DNA of 64,000 nucleotides from Cloeon dipterum (taxonomy: Eukaryota; Arthropoda; Insecta; Ephemeroptera; Baetidae): NCBI RefSeq assembly GCF_949628265.1, contig NC_088790.1:10854545-10918544 (forward strand), read 5' to 3'. Made by a program: the position numbers and the translations under genes. Positions within the stretch are counted from its first letter, which is position 1; the number at the start of each line of letters is the position of its first letter. Shown here in pieces: positions 38,901 to 48,234 of this stretch. Under the pieces are notes generated by a model that had not been told where the DNA came from, did no database searches, and saw only the letters and a list, made by a program, of their open reading frames with translations.

Positions 38901-41900
38901 CGAGTTTTTCAGGGTAGGCACCTTTTCCTCAGACTTGGGGACAACCTCTTCTGTTTTCGCTTCAGAAAGATTTTCTCCCCGAGGAAGATTTTCTTCCCGT
39001 GGAAGATTTTCTTCCCGTGGAAGATTTTCTTCCCGGGGGAAATTTTCTTCCGGAGGAATATCCCCACCTTTTGGAGTGTCTTCTGATTTTTCGTGTTCTT
39101 CCTCCGCTTCCTTTTCCTCAGGGCACTTGATAGCAGCTTCGGGCGCCTCGTCGCCCCCTTTATTCTTGTCAATTGTCTCGAGGATGTCCTGCAGCAGCGC
39201 CCCTTCCGGGCTGTTAGGCAGCTCGAGGACAACACTCCCAGAATCCTCATCGGCCGTGTTGTAGCTGCTGCCGGCGGGGGACTTTGGGGGCGGCGGAGGC
39301 GGACTGCACGAGGGTCGCTGCACCTGAGGAGGTGGCGGTGGCGGTTGCTGCGGGGACGAGATTATCAGGGACACTGGCCTGGTCGGCGGCGGCGGCGTCT
39401 CGGGAGCGGCCTGCTGAGGCTCGTCGCCGGCCCGGCCGACCCACATGGACACCCTGCGAGCGGCGGCGGCCGGCACGATGGACGGCCACCAGCCGCCGCC
39501 TGCACGTTTCTCCTTCATTGTTGCACACGCACGTCGGTCCGCGTGCGTGAGCGGCACTCGTTGCACTAAACCAAACACTCAAGTACGATCTCGCCGCGAG
39601 AAGAAGAAGAAGAAGCACAGCCCCCGGAAATAGAACAGGCCGGCGGGACCCCGATATAGCACAAAAACTTCCCCGCCGGTCGGGTCTACCCCCATTCTTG
39701 TGTGTAGTCGTAGACCACGTGATTCACGCTCGCACGCGTTCTTTCATTCCGACACTGCATTTAGGGATGTTTTGATGCGTTTAGTCTTAAAGAGAGAAAG
39801 CGCTGGCCGCCCGCACGGACCATCTGCGCGCTTTTCTCCCCGAGGGACCATGTGTGATTTTATTTGCTTCTTCGCCATGTGGGTGGCGTCTGGCGAGGTC
39901 GCGGGCTTTAAAATTTACACGTGTTACTGAGTTCAACACCTTCTTTAGAGGATATTTATGTATCTCTTGGGAAGCTGTTGAGTTTTAACTTGACTGTTTT
40001 ATAATTTAAGTTACCCGAAATGGTTGGTGGATAAAAATATCCCACATTCTTAATCACCATACAATTTAAAAGCAGGAGAATATCGGGAAGAAATGCGTTA
40101 TTTTTTTTAATTTTCGCACAACTGTTTAGTGCATTGGAAATGAAAACTAACGAAAAATTAGATAATAAAAGTAGAAAAAAGTGTATTCTGTAAATTCTAG
40201 ACAGAAGAGTGGTTTCAAATTAATCAACTAATAATCCTGTGTGCAATGCGGTCGTAAACCACACAATCGATAATCGTTTAAACCACAGTAGTGTTATATC
40301 GTGTAGAGAAACACGAAAAACCGGACATTTGCTTTGTAAACAAAAGGCTTTCTTCACTTTCTATTATTAGTAAACGGCCTTGTCAGATTTGAACAAAATC
40401 ATCTCGTTTAGCCGAGAATAATGGACGCACTCTAATTGGATTAACGACGAGAACATGTGTTGCCTGGCGCTTGGAATATAGACTGCAGTTCTTTGAGATG
40501 CTCGTAAAAGCCCGAACGCGGGCAAACACCTGTTCGGTGCGGCGCTTTATGCGTGCACCAGCCTTCGCTTTTTCACTTTCCCTTGTAACAAATAACAATT
40601 ATACTCTCGAAAGAACAACGCGCATGTGTTGTGTGCTTCACTTTTTGTGCCTCGAAACACACACTGGTTTTTACTATTTACGTTGACACTCTAGGTCGTA
40701 ATTCAGGCCGTTGAACCCTTTGATTTGTTCTCGTACCTGACCTGATCTGAAAAGCCGCCTCTTTCTATTTTTCGTTTAGCCGATTGAGTCTGCGAAGTCG
40801 TGCTTGGTACAAGAGGTTGAGATGAAGACGCGCGCTGCTTTTCTTCATCTCCACGGCTATTGGTTTCTGATTTCTTTGTAAATGGATTTTAGCTTCACAG
40901 GTGTTTGCTTTTCTTTTCAAAGGTGACTGCCCTTTGTCAAGTTGTCGAATACGCCACAAAAGATTCAGCGAGCGCGCTGAACGGAAAGAGCTTTGATTAA
41001 ATTTTACAGTTTGCGAACTTTGTTGCGATAATTTATCGTATTTGAGCTAATTGCGGTTATCAATTTAGATACCCGAGCGTTTATGACGTTGGCTACCAAG
41101 GAAGAGAGATAGGCGTGCAGTGCAGCAAAGCAGAGAGTATTATTTATTGTGCAGTGGATGAGATTTACGTAAAAATATTTTCTTCTATTAGAGCCACTTT
41201 AATTTGTATGAGATGCAACGGAAGTAAACAAGGAAGCTGTTTTTATATAAGATTAAAGTATATCTATTTTCTCTACCCGCAATGCTGAAAAAATAGGAGA
41301 GTTATATATGATTTACTAATAATAGAAAAAAATCCTTAATTAGTTTATACCCAGAAATGCATAACCAGAATTTTGGCATTAGAATGGTATAAGTATTGTT
41401 TAAATTATAAGAATGCAATCATCTTTCTTGGTTGGATTCGAACCTTCTGTCATTGTTGCGCAAAAGCATAATCGCGTCACAAATTACAGGCATATATAAC
41501 CTCTCAAGAGCGGAGATGCGCAATTCATAAGTTTATAATTCGGACGAATATAAATGCTGTGGGAAAATCACGAAACGCTTTCTCATTCTTGACACAAAAG
41601 GAAGTTTTAAGATGCGCCGCATTCTGATAATGTATGGCAGGATTATCACGGTGAGAGAACGACAAGTTGACAATACAAACATTAAAAGGCTTCTTCAAAG
41701 CACACCGGCTTAATTTAAGTCAACTTGTGAATATATTAATGATAATTGTATTTTGTCATTACAATATACATGGATATTAGCTCTAACAGGTTTCAAAGCG
41801 AAGTGCGAACTGAGAACATAATTTTTATTTCACTCCAAATATGATTTTCTGTCCCGAATATACTATCAGGAAGTTATAAATTTTGGCTCTTTTACAGCCA

Positions 41901-44664
41901 TTTTTTTGTTGCGGAAATTTTCTAGCATTTTTAATTTGAGTGAAACCTTGGATATTTGTATCCATTTCGGGGTGTCCCGTGGTGAGTCAATCTATTTGAA
42001 AACTCTATAGCCCTCTTTACTAGGTCATGGGAATAAGAAGATCACGAAATATTAAAACTTTCAGTTCTGTCTCTTCATTAAATGTGTAAAATGTGGTCCA
42101 GTCGCGTCGTTGCAAAACTCGCGAATATTTAAATTTCATGTGCCTGCTTGAATAAAAGATCCGATTTCGGCCGGTGTGCAAGCTCTGTTATGTGCTCTGA
42201 GCGAGTAACCTTATCTGCTAAAACAAAAAGAAGGGCTTCTCACAGAAATACATCGCATGCATCGGCAGTTCAATCAACTCGATGGAAACGCAAACAAGGA
42301 AACAACTTTGTGGAAGCAAGCAAATCATCTCGCGGTTGATTTCTTCTCTTTTCTTCACTCGATCGCCGAGTGTGTGTGTGTGTGTGTGTAGTGTTAAGCA
42401 AATCGGCGATCCGAAACCCACAGAACGCGAGATGCCTGCGCGCTTCTCGAAATTCGCCTCGCAATGCAAATGAGTAAGTGCGACCGCAGAGTGGAATCGG
42501 GAAATTAATTCAGGTGATCACGAGAGCGTGAGATCCGCGCGCCGGGCCGCATCAAGTTGCCGGACCACTTGGCAGATATAATCGTCTCTGTCGCGTTATT
42601 CAAATACACACACTGCACGCGACGCGGATAAAGGCGCAGAGCCCGGTTAAGAGACCGATTTGGCTCCAATTTGATCTCCTCTGTGGTCGAGAGGAGCTCG
42701 TAAAAAAAGAATCGCATTGAAAAGCAGCCAAAATGTTTTTTGTGTACCACATGAAAGGACCGCTTCAATTAAAAATCGGATCTTTATGTGTGGTTGTATA
42801 GTAAATTAGTATCGAGTTTTTCTCATATATCAAGGAAGTTTTGTTGCAGAAAAAGACTTTGTAGCAAAAAAAATACTTAATGTGGAAAGAAAACGATTTT
42901 GTGCCTATTTGCCGGTGCGATTTGAGGAACAAGCATAATTTTAGTTGTTACGAGTTAAAATTCGATTTGAAAATGCTCAATGGCATGTATTTATTCAATA
43001 CCCCATTTGATTTATTACCACATGGGGCAAAAAATACTCTTGGTTATCAAAGTGGAGTATCTACTGTACCCAAGGCTTCTTTTTCGGCTGTTAACTTTGT
43101 AAAAAGTTGAGCGATAAAACCTGGAAAATGTGTAGTTGATTATTTTGGATCAATCGGATTTTAATGTTCAAATTCCCACTTGCAATTTCCTACCCCTCAG
43201 CCACCCACCTTTCAATCATAAACGAAGCTATTCTATTTTGTTTTCTTAAGAAAAAAATTAATTTATTCTCATATCTTTAATCTGGGATGTATGACAGACA
43301 AACTAAAGAAAAAATCTTTAAGTTGTTTAACACATCGGTTTATAGGTTTACGGTAGGCTGAAATGCTTACACAAAGTGTTGTTTTTTGGCACAACAAATT
43401 TGTGAGCTTGAAGCTTTCGACACATTCAGCAGCTAAAGCCAAACATGTTGTCGTCATTTTAGAAGGTTTGAGAAACAAATAAAAAATAAAAATAGCCCAA
43501 CGGGAGCATGCGATTGTGTCTGAAATAAAATATGGCACAATAAAACGAAATATATGAATCTCTAATCTCTATAATCCACAGATATAACAATAGGAAAACA
43601 CACTCAGGGATTCTACAAAAATTTTGGGTCATTTTCTAAATCAAATAAAGGTTTAATTGGAAATGGAATTCTGATGATGATAAGGGCAGAATATTTATCT
43701 TTTGTTTATCCCTTTTTAAAACACATGTTCAATCGCTCCCTGCATTTTACAACAATGGAGCAGGTCATTCAACCCCGTGGCTCTAAGAAGAGATAAATTA
43801 ACACTATCCCCGATTCAGCCGTTTATTTTGGCGTGCAGTGCCGGGGCGCGAAGCCCGAATGCGCCGGCCGCGGTGCACTGACCAAATAACTCTCTCTATC
43901 GGCTTTTCGAGTTGCATGCACATATTTATCGCGACCCCAAAGCAAGAAGTGAAAAAAGAAATAAAGCGCTGTGACGATAAACGAAGTGCCGTGTCGTCGC
44001 GGTCGTCGCCATATAAACGCGCGAGGGACCTACTTAAAAATCGTTGGAAGGATAAAGAGGAAATGACGACCATTGTAGCCGAGAGGAATGAACGGATTGC
44101 CAATTTGCATTGGCGTGTTTTTGCATTGCGGCTGCTCGTAACTTTCCTTTCGATCGGATTATAACGCATATGTAACCTAAAATAATACAAATTAGCCCGT
44201 GTTTGTTCTTATCGCCTTAAAAACTACACAAAGGCGGCACAAACGTAAATGCGCGGCGTGAGAGTTTTTGGGCTTTGTTGCATAAAACGAAAATGAGGAA
44301 TCCGACCTTGAGGATAATGTTTTACGTATATCCCTGTGAAAAATATACGCAGTTTGCGGGAATAAATAAAAAACAATAAAAATTTTGGGTGGGTATGAAT
44401 TTGTTGTTATTTACGTTATTTACACAACGACTTCATTAACAACTCTATGACGGTTTACTTTTTAAATCAATTTTGCATATATTTGAAATTCAAAATCATT
44501 CGAATCGTTATTTATTTTAAATTGGTTCATCATTAAACTTATAAAAAATTGTTATTTGTATATAATGCAAGATTCTTCTACCCCTTTAAAAAATTGGTTT
44601 CCTATATTGAGACCAAAAGTGACAACAAACTCACCGCGAAGCTGTCCTTGAATAAAGTAGCCAT
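17125..44664 (-). CDS. Nostrin: Nostrin (F-BAR/SH3 membrane-trafficking adaptor), distal-promoter isoform
   Basis: Exons in transcript order: 44664-44635 (10 codons, MATLFKDSFA), 23219-23134, 20389-19978, 19434-19346, 19279-19144, 18819-18502, 18444-18292, 17623-17527, 17465-17298 and 17237-17125. The product is 533 residues, close to vertebrate NOSTRIN. Residues about 12-260 form an FCH/F-BAR coiled-coil module (GFDELRRYMKQGGDFCKELS, AEAQYAKSLSKL, the LEWETAVNRGSQCFQ helix). An HR1-like coiled coil sits near residues 350-405. A C-terminal SH3 domain fills roughly the last 60 residues, with ALYEYTA, the GWWLGEL tryptophan pair and GIFPATYVEV. Family members bend membrane and link endocytic sites and caveolae to actin and to signalling enzymes; in mammals this includes eNOS trafficking. 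The first intron is 21.4 kb and hosts nested genes and two other first exons. All junctions keep frame. Confidence 0.93.
20390..23133. other. Nostrin intron without further gene
   Basis: This is intronic sequence between the second and third common exons. A GC-richer patch at about 21420-21650 is followed by a TATA-like run near 21658-21672. It might be regulatory, but I find no supported exon. Confidence 0.4.
23538..23546 (-). promoter_or_regulatory. Nostrin: Candidate proximal Nostrin promoter (TATA box)
   Basis: The minus strand reads TTTATATAGGGG here. A TCAGTG initiator-like element follows at 23524-23519, with a CCAAT just before it. About 290 bases of possible 5' leader then run without an intron into the first common Nostrin exon, where an in-frame ATG (23228-23226) precedes GQSGFDEL. 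The TATA-to-initiator spacing is only about 21 bases, shorter than usual, so this is a tentative fourth promoter. Confidence 0.35.
26080..26277. mobile_element. Fold-back element: near-perfect 91-bp inverted arms
   Basis: Arms at 26080-26170 and 26187-26277 are reverse complements with a single visible mismatch (ggtcc versus gggcc near the outer third) and a 16-base loop. The element ends are TTGTAGCGGTAC and its complement. A 4-base AATA occurs directly outside both ends and may be a target duplication, although the flanks are AT-rich. There is no coding capacity. It is best read as a MITE or fold-back transposon inserted in the Nostrin intron, about 300 bases from alternative exon 1b. Confidence 0.8.
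26568..26663 (-). CDS. Nostrin: Nostrin alternative first exon 1b (32 codons)
   Basis: On the minus strand, GCCACC precedes ATGATG, an ideal initiation context. The frame encodes 32 residues beginning MMNQYSTLSRGKTLRRS and ends at GAG before a GTATTT donor in phase 0. Joined to the acceptor at 23219 it continues directly into GQSGFDEL, giving a 555-residue isoform. The peptide is basic and Ser-rich with no domain I recognise. A GC-rich patch and a CA microsatellite lie just upstream and could be its promoter region. The exon is inferred from start context, frame and donor only. Confidence 0.7.
26664..28590. other. Intron segment upstream of exon 1b and of the OBP-like gene
   Basis: No further gene is seen. 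The segment probably contains the promoter for Nostrin exon 1b on the minus strand and, at its right end, that of the plus-strand OBP-like gene. Confidence 0.4.
26929..26957 (+). repeat. (CA)n microsatellite, about 14.5 units
   Basis: Uninterrupted CA dinucleotide run upstream of Nostrin exon 1b. Confidence 0.97.
28591..30879 (+). CDS. Odorant-binding-protein-like secreted protein with Lys/Gly-rich C-terminal extension
   Basis: Exons: 28591-28638, 29195-29302, 29514-29592, 29647-29687, 29725-29760, 29884-30004, 30144-30238 and 30553-30879. The product is 284 residues. A signal peptide covers about residues 1-19. The core has the insect OBP pattern: CLWDC (C93, C97; the C-x3-C pair), then C139 and the C159/C169 pair in a YVTKCKTAAYFFNTC context. 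Extra cysteines at 46, 59, 75, 178 and 197, with a CKLP-like segment at 59-62, recall Plus-C OBPs. Residues about 205-284 form a cysteine-free, helix-prone tail. Such proteins bind small hydrophobic ligands in extracellular fluid. The gene lies antisense inside the Nostrin intron. The weak point is exon 4: the obvious acceptor (AG ending at 29640) would create an in-frame TGA, so I use the AG six bases later. Confidence 0.65.
30283..30440. mobile_element. Fold-back element: perfect 58-bp inverted arms
   Basis: Arms 30283-30340 and 30383-30440 are exact reverse complements around a 42-base spacer. The element sits in the last intron of the OBP-like gene. Sequence at the right arm and just beyond it (gatgaagcctgg through cctcgagtggtc, 30410-30461) has a diverged copy at about 6226-6278, so it belongs to a dispersed family. 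It has no coding capacity. Confidence 0.8.
30880..32550. other. Nostrin intron between the two nested plus-strand genes
   Basis: Apart from the 3' UTR of the OBP-like gene this 1.7 kb is AT-rich intronic sequence with nothing I can identify. Confidence 0.45.
30965..30970 (+). terminator. Poly(A) signal of the OBP-like gene
   Basis: Canonical AATAAA 86 bases after the stop codon. Confidence 0.65.
32551..32834 (+). CDS. Candidate small secreted or membrane-associated protein, 63 residues
   Basis: Exon 1 is 32551-32638, ending before a consensus GTAAGT donor. Exon 2 is 32731-32834, after TTACAG. The phases agree (1 to 1) and the 92-base intron contains in-frame stops. The protein begins MHFAAKLCLLLLCSN, a short signal-peptide-like start. 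It continues through a charged segment to the GC-rich second exon, which ends in a strongly basic KKKLLRRPRGSRPI. An AATAAA follows 42 bases after the stop. The second exon stands out from its AT-rich surroundings as coding-like. I do not recognise the product. The RR pairs near the C-terminus could be prohormone processing sites (inference). The gene is antisense within the Nostrin intron. Exon 2 could instead be the last exon of a transcript with a different 5' exon. Confidence 0.4.
32835..37016. other. Nostrin intron, central part
   Basis: The only striking block is 33429-33700: GC-rich, with a minus-strand open frame ending at 33429 whose composition looks partly protein-like but which lacks convincing splice signals. 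The rest is AT-rich with scattered GC-richer patches (34430-34900, 35640-36130) that may be regulatory. Confidence 0.4.
32876..32881 (+). terminator. Poly(A) signal of the candidate small gene
   Basis: AATAAA 42 bases after the stop codon of the candidate small gene. It supports exon 2 being a terminal exon. Confidence 0.5.
37017..39518 (-). CDS. Nostrin: Nostrin alternative first exon 1c (834-codon N-terminal extension)
   Basis: A single open exon runs from the ATG at 39518-39516 (context ACAATGA) to a GTGAGT donor after SKYLPIE in phase 0. Joining it to 23219 gives a predicted 1357-residue Nostrin. The extension is largely disordered and Pro/Glu/Ser-rich. It has proline runs at 41-80, a six-residue tandem repeat (REENLP type) at about 161-181, and two NPF motifs (419-422 and 427-430) of the kind bound by EH domains. 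A more ordered-looking, Arg-rich block spans about 700-780 (RRRPGGRLISKRRLHALHPP). A class II SH3 ligand, PPPLPSR, is at 789-795. The open frame continues upstream to 39578 but only with a GTG, so the first ATG is used. It could alternatively be a separate gene, but the phase-0 donor at its 3' end and the absence of a stop argue for splicing into Nostrin. Confidence 0.75.
38967..39055 (-). repeat. 18-bp tandem repeat inside Nostrin exon 1c
   Basis: About five imperfect copies of an 18-base unit (gaagattttcttcccgtg), all in frame, encode a six-residue REENLP-type repeat. The central two or three copies are nearly identical, which suggests recent length change. Confidence 0.9.
39519..44634. other. 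Nostrin intron, distal part
   Basis: This 5.1-kb stretch between exons 1c and 1a holds the presumed promoter of exon 1c (GC-rich, 39520-39700). A GC-richer block lies at 43820-44160 and a GT microsatellite at 42370-42389. I find no exon with acceptable splice sites. Confidence 0.4.
42370..42389 (+). repeat. (GT)10 microsatellite
   Basis: Uninterrupted GT run in the Nostrin intron. Confidence 0.95.
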
Positions 44665-45135
44665 ATCTTGCTTTTGAAAAAATTGCTGATTGCCGGCGTC
44701 TCAAAATGCTCACAGGTTCACTTCATTCCAGCCGGCGTCCGAGTGCTGGAGACTAATTTGTGCGTCAACTCTCTGTATGTCCCGTGGGAATGATGACAGG
44801 TGCAGCGGTAGGTTCTGCAAAACGCGCGCGTCAGATCTTGGTCTAAAAAAGAGCCAGCTGGAGAGGAGAGCAAGACGAACGTTCGCCGCCGCAGCCCACT
44901 GATCAGCAACTGAACCGACTAACGAGTTTTACAACGCGCGCGGCCGAAGAAACAACACACACACACACGCGCCCGTCCAGTTCCATTCATCGTGTGTTTT
45001 GACTAATGATCCCCACCATTTGCAAAACTTAGCTCGTTGAATAATTATTATTCTCCGTGCTGTATTATTTTAAGATGAATAATATATTATAATATTCTGT
45101 TATAGCGATTATATTGACACGTGACTACAGAAGGG

Positions 45136-45166
<31 letters not shown>

Positions 45167-45589
45167 ACATCTTCAGTTTTACATCAAAGAAATTGTCCAT
45201 TCCTATATAGATGATGGATTTATTCGAGTGATGATTGATCTGATTGATCAATATTTTGATATTTTATCTTACGTAATCTCAACAATGATTTTTTATTTTT
45301 CAACTTTTTACCCCGGAATATTTTCATAGGAATGTCGAGAGCATAATTAGTATCACATTAATAATTTTTTATTTATATTTTTAATAATATGATAGCTTTG
45401 CCGCTATAGATGCGTTGCGTACTTCAGAATAGTAGTCAGTGGTTCGGCCAAGTGAGGCAAAGCAAGCCACTTTGGCGCCAGGCTGAAAATGGGCGTGGTC
45501 TTACCTCTCTTCTCTCTTCTCCTTTACGTTATTCAATTGTTTAGGAGTTTAAGCTTGTGTGAGAAACATTCATCGGCACCATCCCAGAA
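44665..45589. other. Bidirectional intergenic region between Nostrin exon 1a and p23
   Basis: About 0.9 kb separates the minus-strand Nostrin start from the plus-strand p23 start, so both promoters must lie here. 44690-44990 is GC-rich (likely Nostrin 5' UTR and promoter). 45000-45400 is very AT-rich with a T17 run. A TCAGTG initiator-like hexamer occurs near 45436 on the p23 side. Confidence 0.5.
44953..44969 (+). repeat. Short (CA)n microsatellite
   Basis: About eight CA units in the interval between the distal Nostrin exon and p23. Confidence 0.9.
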
Positions 45590-46749
45590 ATGGCTGGAGA
45601 TCAGTAAGTTTTTGCCCTTTTTTCTTGATAACTTGATCTGTATGCGTTGCCAATCAAATCTAACTGGTCATTAGTAGATTTATGCCAAAATTCGCTCGTT
45701 TTTGGTTTGCATTTCTCTCAAAAAGCGTGCATTTAAGAGTGGACCATGTGATGCCGCCATCTTTGGGCTCTTGGTCAATACAAATTGTCGGCTTTTGTAG
45801 CAGCGTCGGATTCCACCGGAATCTTCGAGAAAATTTATTTCCGTTTCGTCACCGTCTCTCTTTCCATTCGGTCCGCGCGGTTTGTTTTCCGAACGTTAGT
45901 TCGATCGTCAATCTTGAGCGGAGAGGTTCCTTTGTCTGTCCACGCCGGTTTCATCATTATCGGCCTTAGGGAAATCATTGGAAGCTTTTTTATCGATCAG
46001 CCCCACTGAAATCGCAAACAAGCATGGTTGTTAACGAAAGTAACTCGCAGCAGTGAGTGAGCTTAATTTATAAGCACTCAATTTTGATTGTTTTATCGTA
46101 ATTAATGTGTGGTAATAAACCAACTTTTCAGAATTACCCCTCCTATGGTGACATGGGCCCAAAGACAAGGTGTGGTGTTCCTCACAATCTGCCTTGAAGA
46201 CTGCAAAGAGCCTGAAGTTAAAATTGAACCGAATGCTGTGTTCTTCAAAGGAGTTGGAGGAACGGAAAACAAGCCGCACGAAGTCACCATTAACCTTTTC
46301 AAAGAAGTCGACTCGGAGGTGAGATAGCACAAATTCTCATTTAAATATTGACAACTGAACTTTGTGACTTGCAGAAATCTGCGTTCTTCCCTAGAGACCG
46401 AAACATTGAATTGGTTTTGAAGAAGAAAGACGATGGTCCCTACTGGCCACAGCTGACAAAAGAAAAGCAGAAGTTCCACTGGCTCAAGGTGGATTTCAAC
46501 AAGTGGAGAGATGAGGATGACAGCGACGATGAAGGAACTGGACAAAATCAAGATCTTGACGAGGTATTATTCAATCTATTTTGGATATATTAGGAATCCT
46601 TAAAACCCATATTTTCGCAGATAATGAGACAGATAGGTGGTCTCGGCGGAGGCGCAGGTGGTGAAATGGACAAGCCTAGTTTTGATGACCTCGATGCTGA
46701 GGAGGACTCTGACGACGAGGGAATACCAGACCTCGAGTCAAACGAATAA
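45590..46749 (+). CDS. p23: Hsp90 co-chaperone p23 (prostaglandin E synthase 3 family)
   Basis: Exons: 45590-45603 (MAGD plus a split codon), 46132-46318, 46375-46563 and 46621-46749, giving 172 residues. The CS domain spans about residues 6-110 and has the family landmarks ITPPMVTWAQRQG and VFLTICLEDC. The conserved helical motif near WPQLTKEKQKFHWLKVDFNKW marks the p23 tail junction and the Hsp90-contacting region. The last 50 residues are acidic, with a GGLGGG run and EEDSDDEGIPDLE, the unstructured chaperoning tail. p23 stabilises ATP-bound Hsp90 with its client in the cytosol and nucleus. Length and exon frames fit orthologues. The gene is head-to-head with the distal Nostrin promoter. 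A second first exon exists at 46024-46052. Confidence 0.95.
46024..46052 (+). CDS. p23: p23 alternative first exon 1b
   Basis: ATG at 46024 opens nine codons (MVVNESNSQ) plus two bases, ending in CA before a GTGAGT donor. That is exactly the phase and partial codon of exon 1a (CA before GTAAGT). Both therefore complete a Gln codon when joined to the acceptor at 46132. The alternative product would be 177 residues with a different N-terminus. It is supported by start, frame and donor only. Confidence 0.55.
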
Positions 46750-46904
46750 GACGTGTCCCCATTGTACCATGTGCCGAGAGCAATATATATATTTATTGAA
46801 ATGGACATGATGGCAAGAAATTAACAAGTGCGTCTCCGGCATTGTTGCTACTCCTGACAAGATGGTTTTTTTTGTGTTTCTTATTCAACTTGTACACTCC
46901 AAAT

Positions 46905-46910
46905 ATTAAA
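46905..46910 (+). terminator. Candidate poly(A) signal of p23
   Basis: ATTAAA 155 bases after the stop codon. A canonical AATAAA follows at 47071-47076. Confidence 0.45.
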
Positions 46911-47872
46911 CTAATTTGTAATCCCATTCAACCTGGAGAAGAGCGCGCGTTTTGTACACGTTCATTAGTTGCAGCTCTTTCGTCTCGCTGGCAACCTGGC
47001 TAGCTCATTATTTCTGCAAATTTTGTAGTGATTACAAAATTACAATGTCGATACCTCGTTCTGTATCATCAATAAATTTGACCATTCAAATTTGCTTTTT
47101 TATTACGAAATGTATTTTTGAAATGGAAAATGAGCACAAAAGAACAGTTTTTCCCTTGGGTCTTTTCAAAGCTAACATAACCAAAATGGTGATATCTTTG
47201 TGCTTTAAGAGTGAAGTTATACCATTAAATTTTGAAATGGCTATACATAAGGGATTTTAAAATAAGTTTTAAGCCACAAAAATTAAATTCCCCACCTGCG
47301 ATATTTTCTAAAACATAATTCTACTGGAGGTTGTAGCTCTTAAACTTTCTTCGTGAGTAGGCGTATTTTGCGATGCTGGAATGAAACGTGCGAAATAGGG
47401 CCTTCAACCTCATACTATAAATTAATATCTTCAATTTTTGAGCCTCTCTGAAAAGCAATATTGAAAATTCCCACTTGTAGCAAGAAGCCAAGATCTTTAA
47501 ATCTAATTTCGAAACAAGTTGAAACGAATTTCTGATCTATTAAAGTTAAAGATGAACTTCGACAGATAAAATGCCAAAAATTTATTTGGGGTGAACAATA
47601 TATCAATTTAAAAATTTGTGTTTTAAATATCAATTAATCTGGAAAAATTATTTGCGGATTAAAAACAGCGCGTCAAAAATTTAAGCTGTGTTAAATTATG
47701 CCCAAGAGAGAATAACGGTAGGTTAATTTGAGCAATGAGTGCGTTATCACACATTCATAAAAATACATAATACATATTTTTGGGGTTTCTCCTATTAATT
47801 GCTTCAAGCGTTGCTCAAGTTTTTTAATAGCAAGATTTAAAAAAAAGAAATTATGAGCAGTCTTAATTTGTG

Positions 47873-47878
47873 TTTATT
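47873..47878 (-). terminator. Candidate poly(A) signal of mib2
   Basis: Minus-strand AATAAA about 360 bases beyond the mib2 stop codon. Confidence 0.4.
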
Positions 47879-48234
47879 TATCGCTCGCATTAAAATGTCT
47901 GGGTACATCTCAATTTAAAATTTTGTCATAATTATCAGCAGTAAAAGTACGCATGACAACAAACCAAGGTGCACAATTGTCAAATAGGAACATACAGTGA
48001 AACAAAACAAAAGTGCTGATTAAAATGGCGAGTGGAGAGCAGCAAAAAGAAAGTGGATAAAATGCTTCACACAAGGTGTCAAAAATAGAAAATATCTAAC
48101 CATGCGGTAATACTTTTCCTCATGGTTACTATGGTGCCATCAGATGGCACAAGGCGTGATATATTTAAAAACAGCATGATCAATACAAATCTCAAATAAA
48201 TCGAAATCACAATAATCCCGAAATCGGGTATATT

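Larger units (their letters stand above)
46750..48234. other. Convergent intergenic region between p23 and mib2
   Basis: Holds the 3' UTRs of both genes. I see no further exon or recognisable repeat. Confidence 0.5.

Noticed and set aside
37435-39264. 609-residue plus-strand open frame opposite Nostrin exon 1c
   Set aside because: It is the Ser-rich antisense shadow of the Glu/Pro-rich exon 1c. The minus frame has a start context, a phase-0 donor and meaningful motifs; the plus frame has none.
41425-41500. Minus-strand GGTTCGAATCC-like box suggesting a tRNA T-arm
   Set aside because: The flanking bases do not form a T stem and no acceptor, D or anticodon stems could be built around it.
43804-44190. 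Overlapping open frames on both strands (128 and 108 residues)
   Set aside because: Both derive from a GC-richer patch. Neither shows recognisable protein features or splice signals, so a regulatory patch is more likely.
45489-45674. 61-residue plus-strand frame starting upstream of p23
   Set aside because: It overlaps p23 exon 1a in another frame and reads into the intron; at most an upstream ORF.
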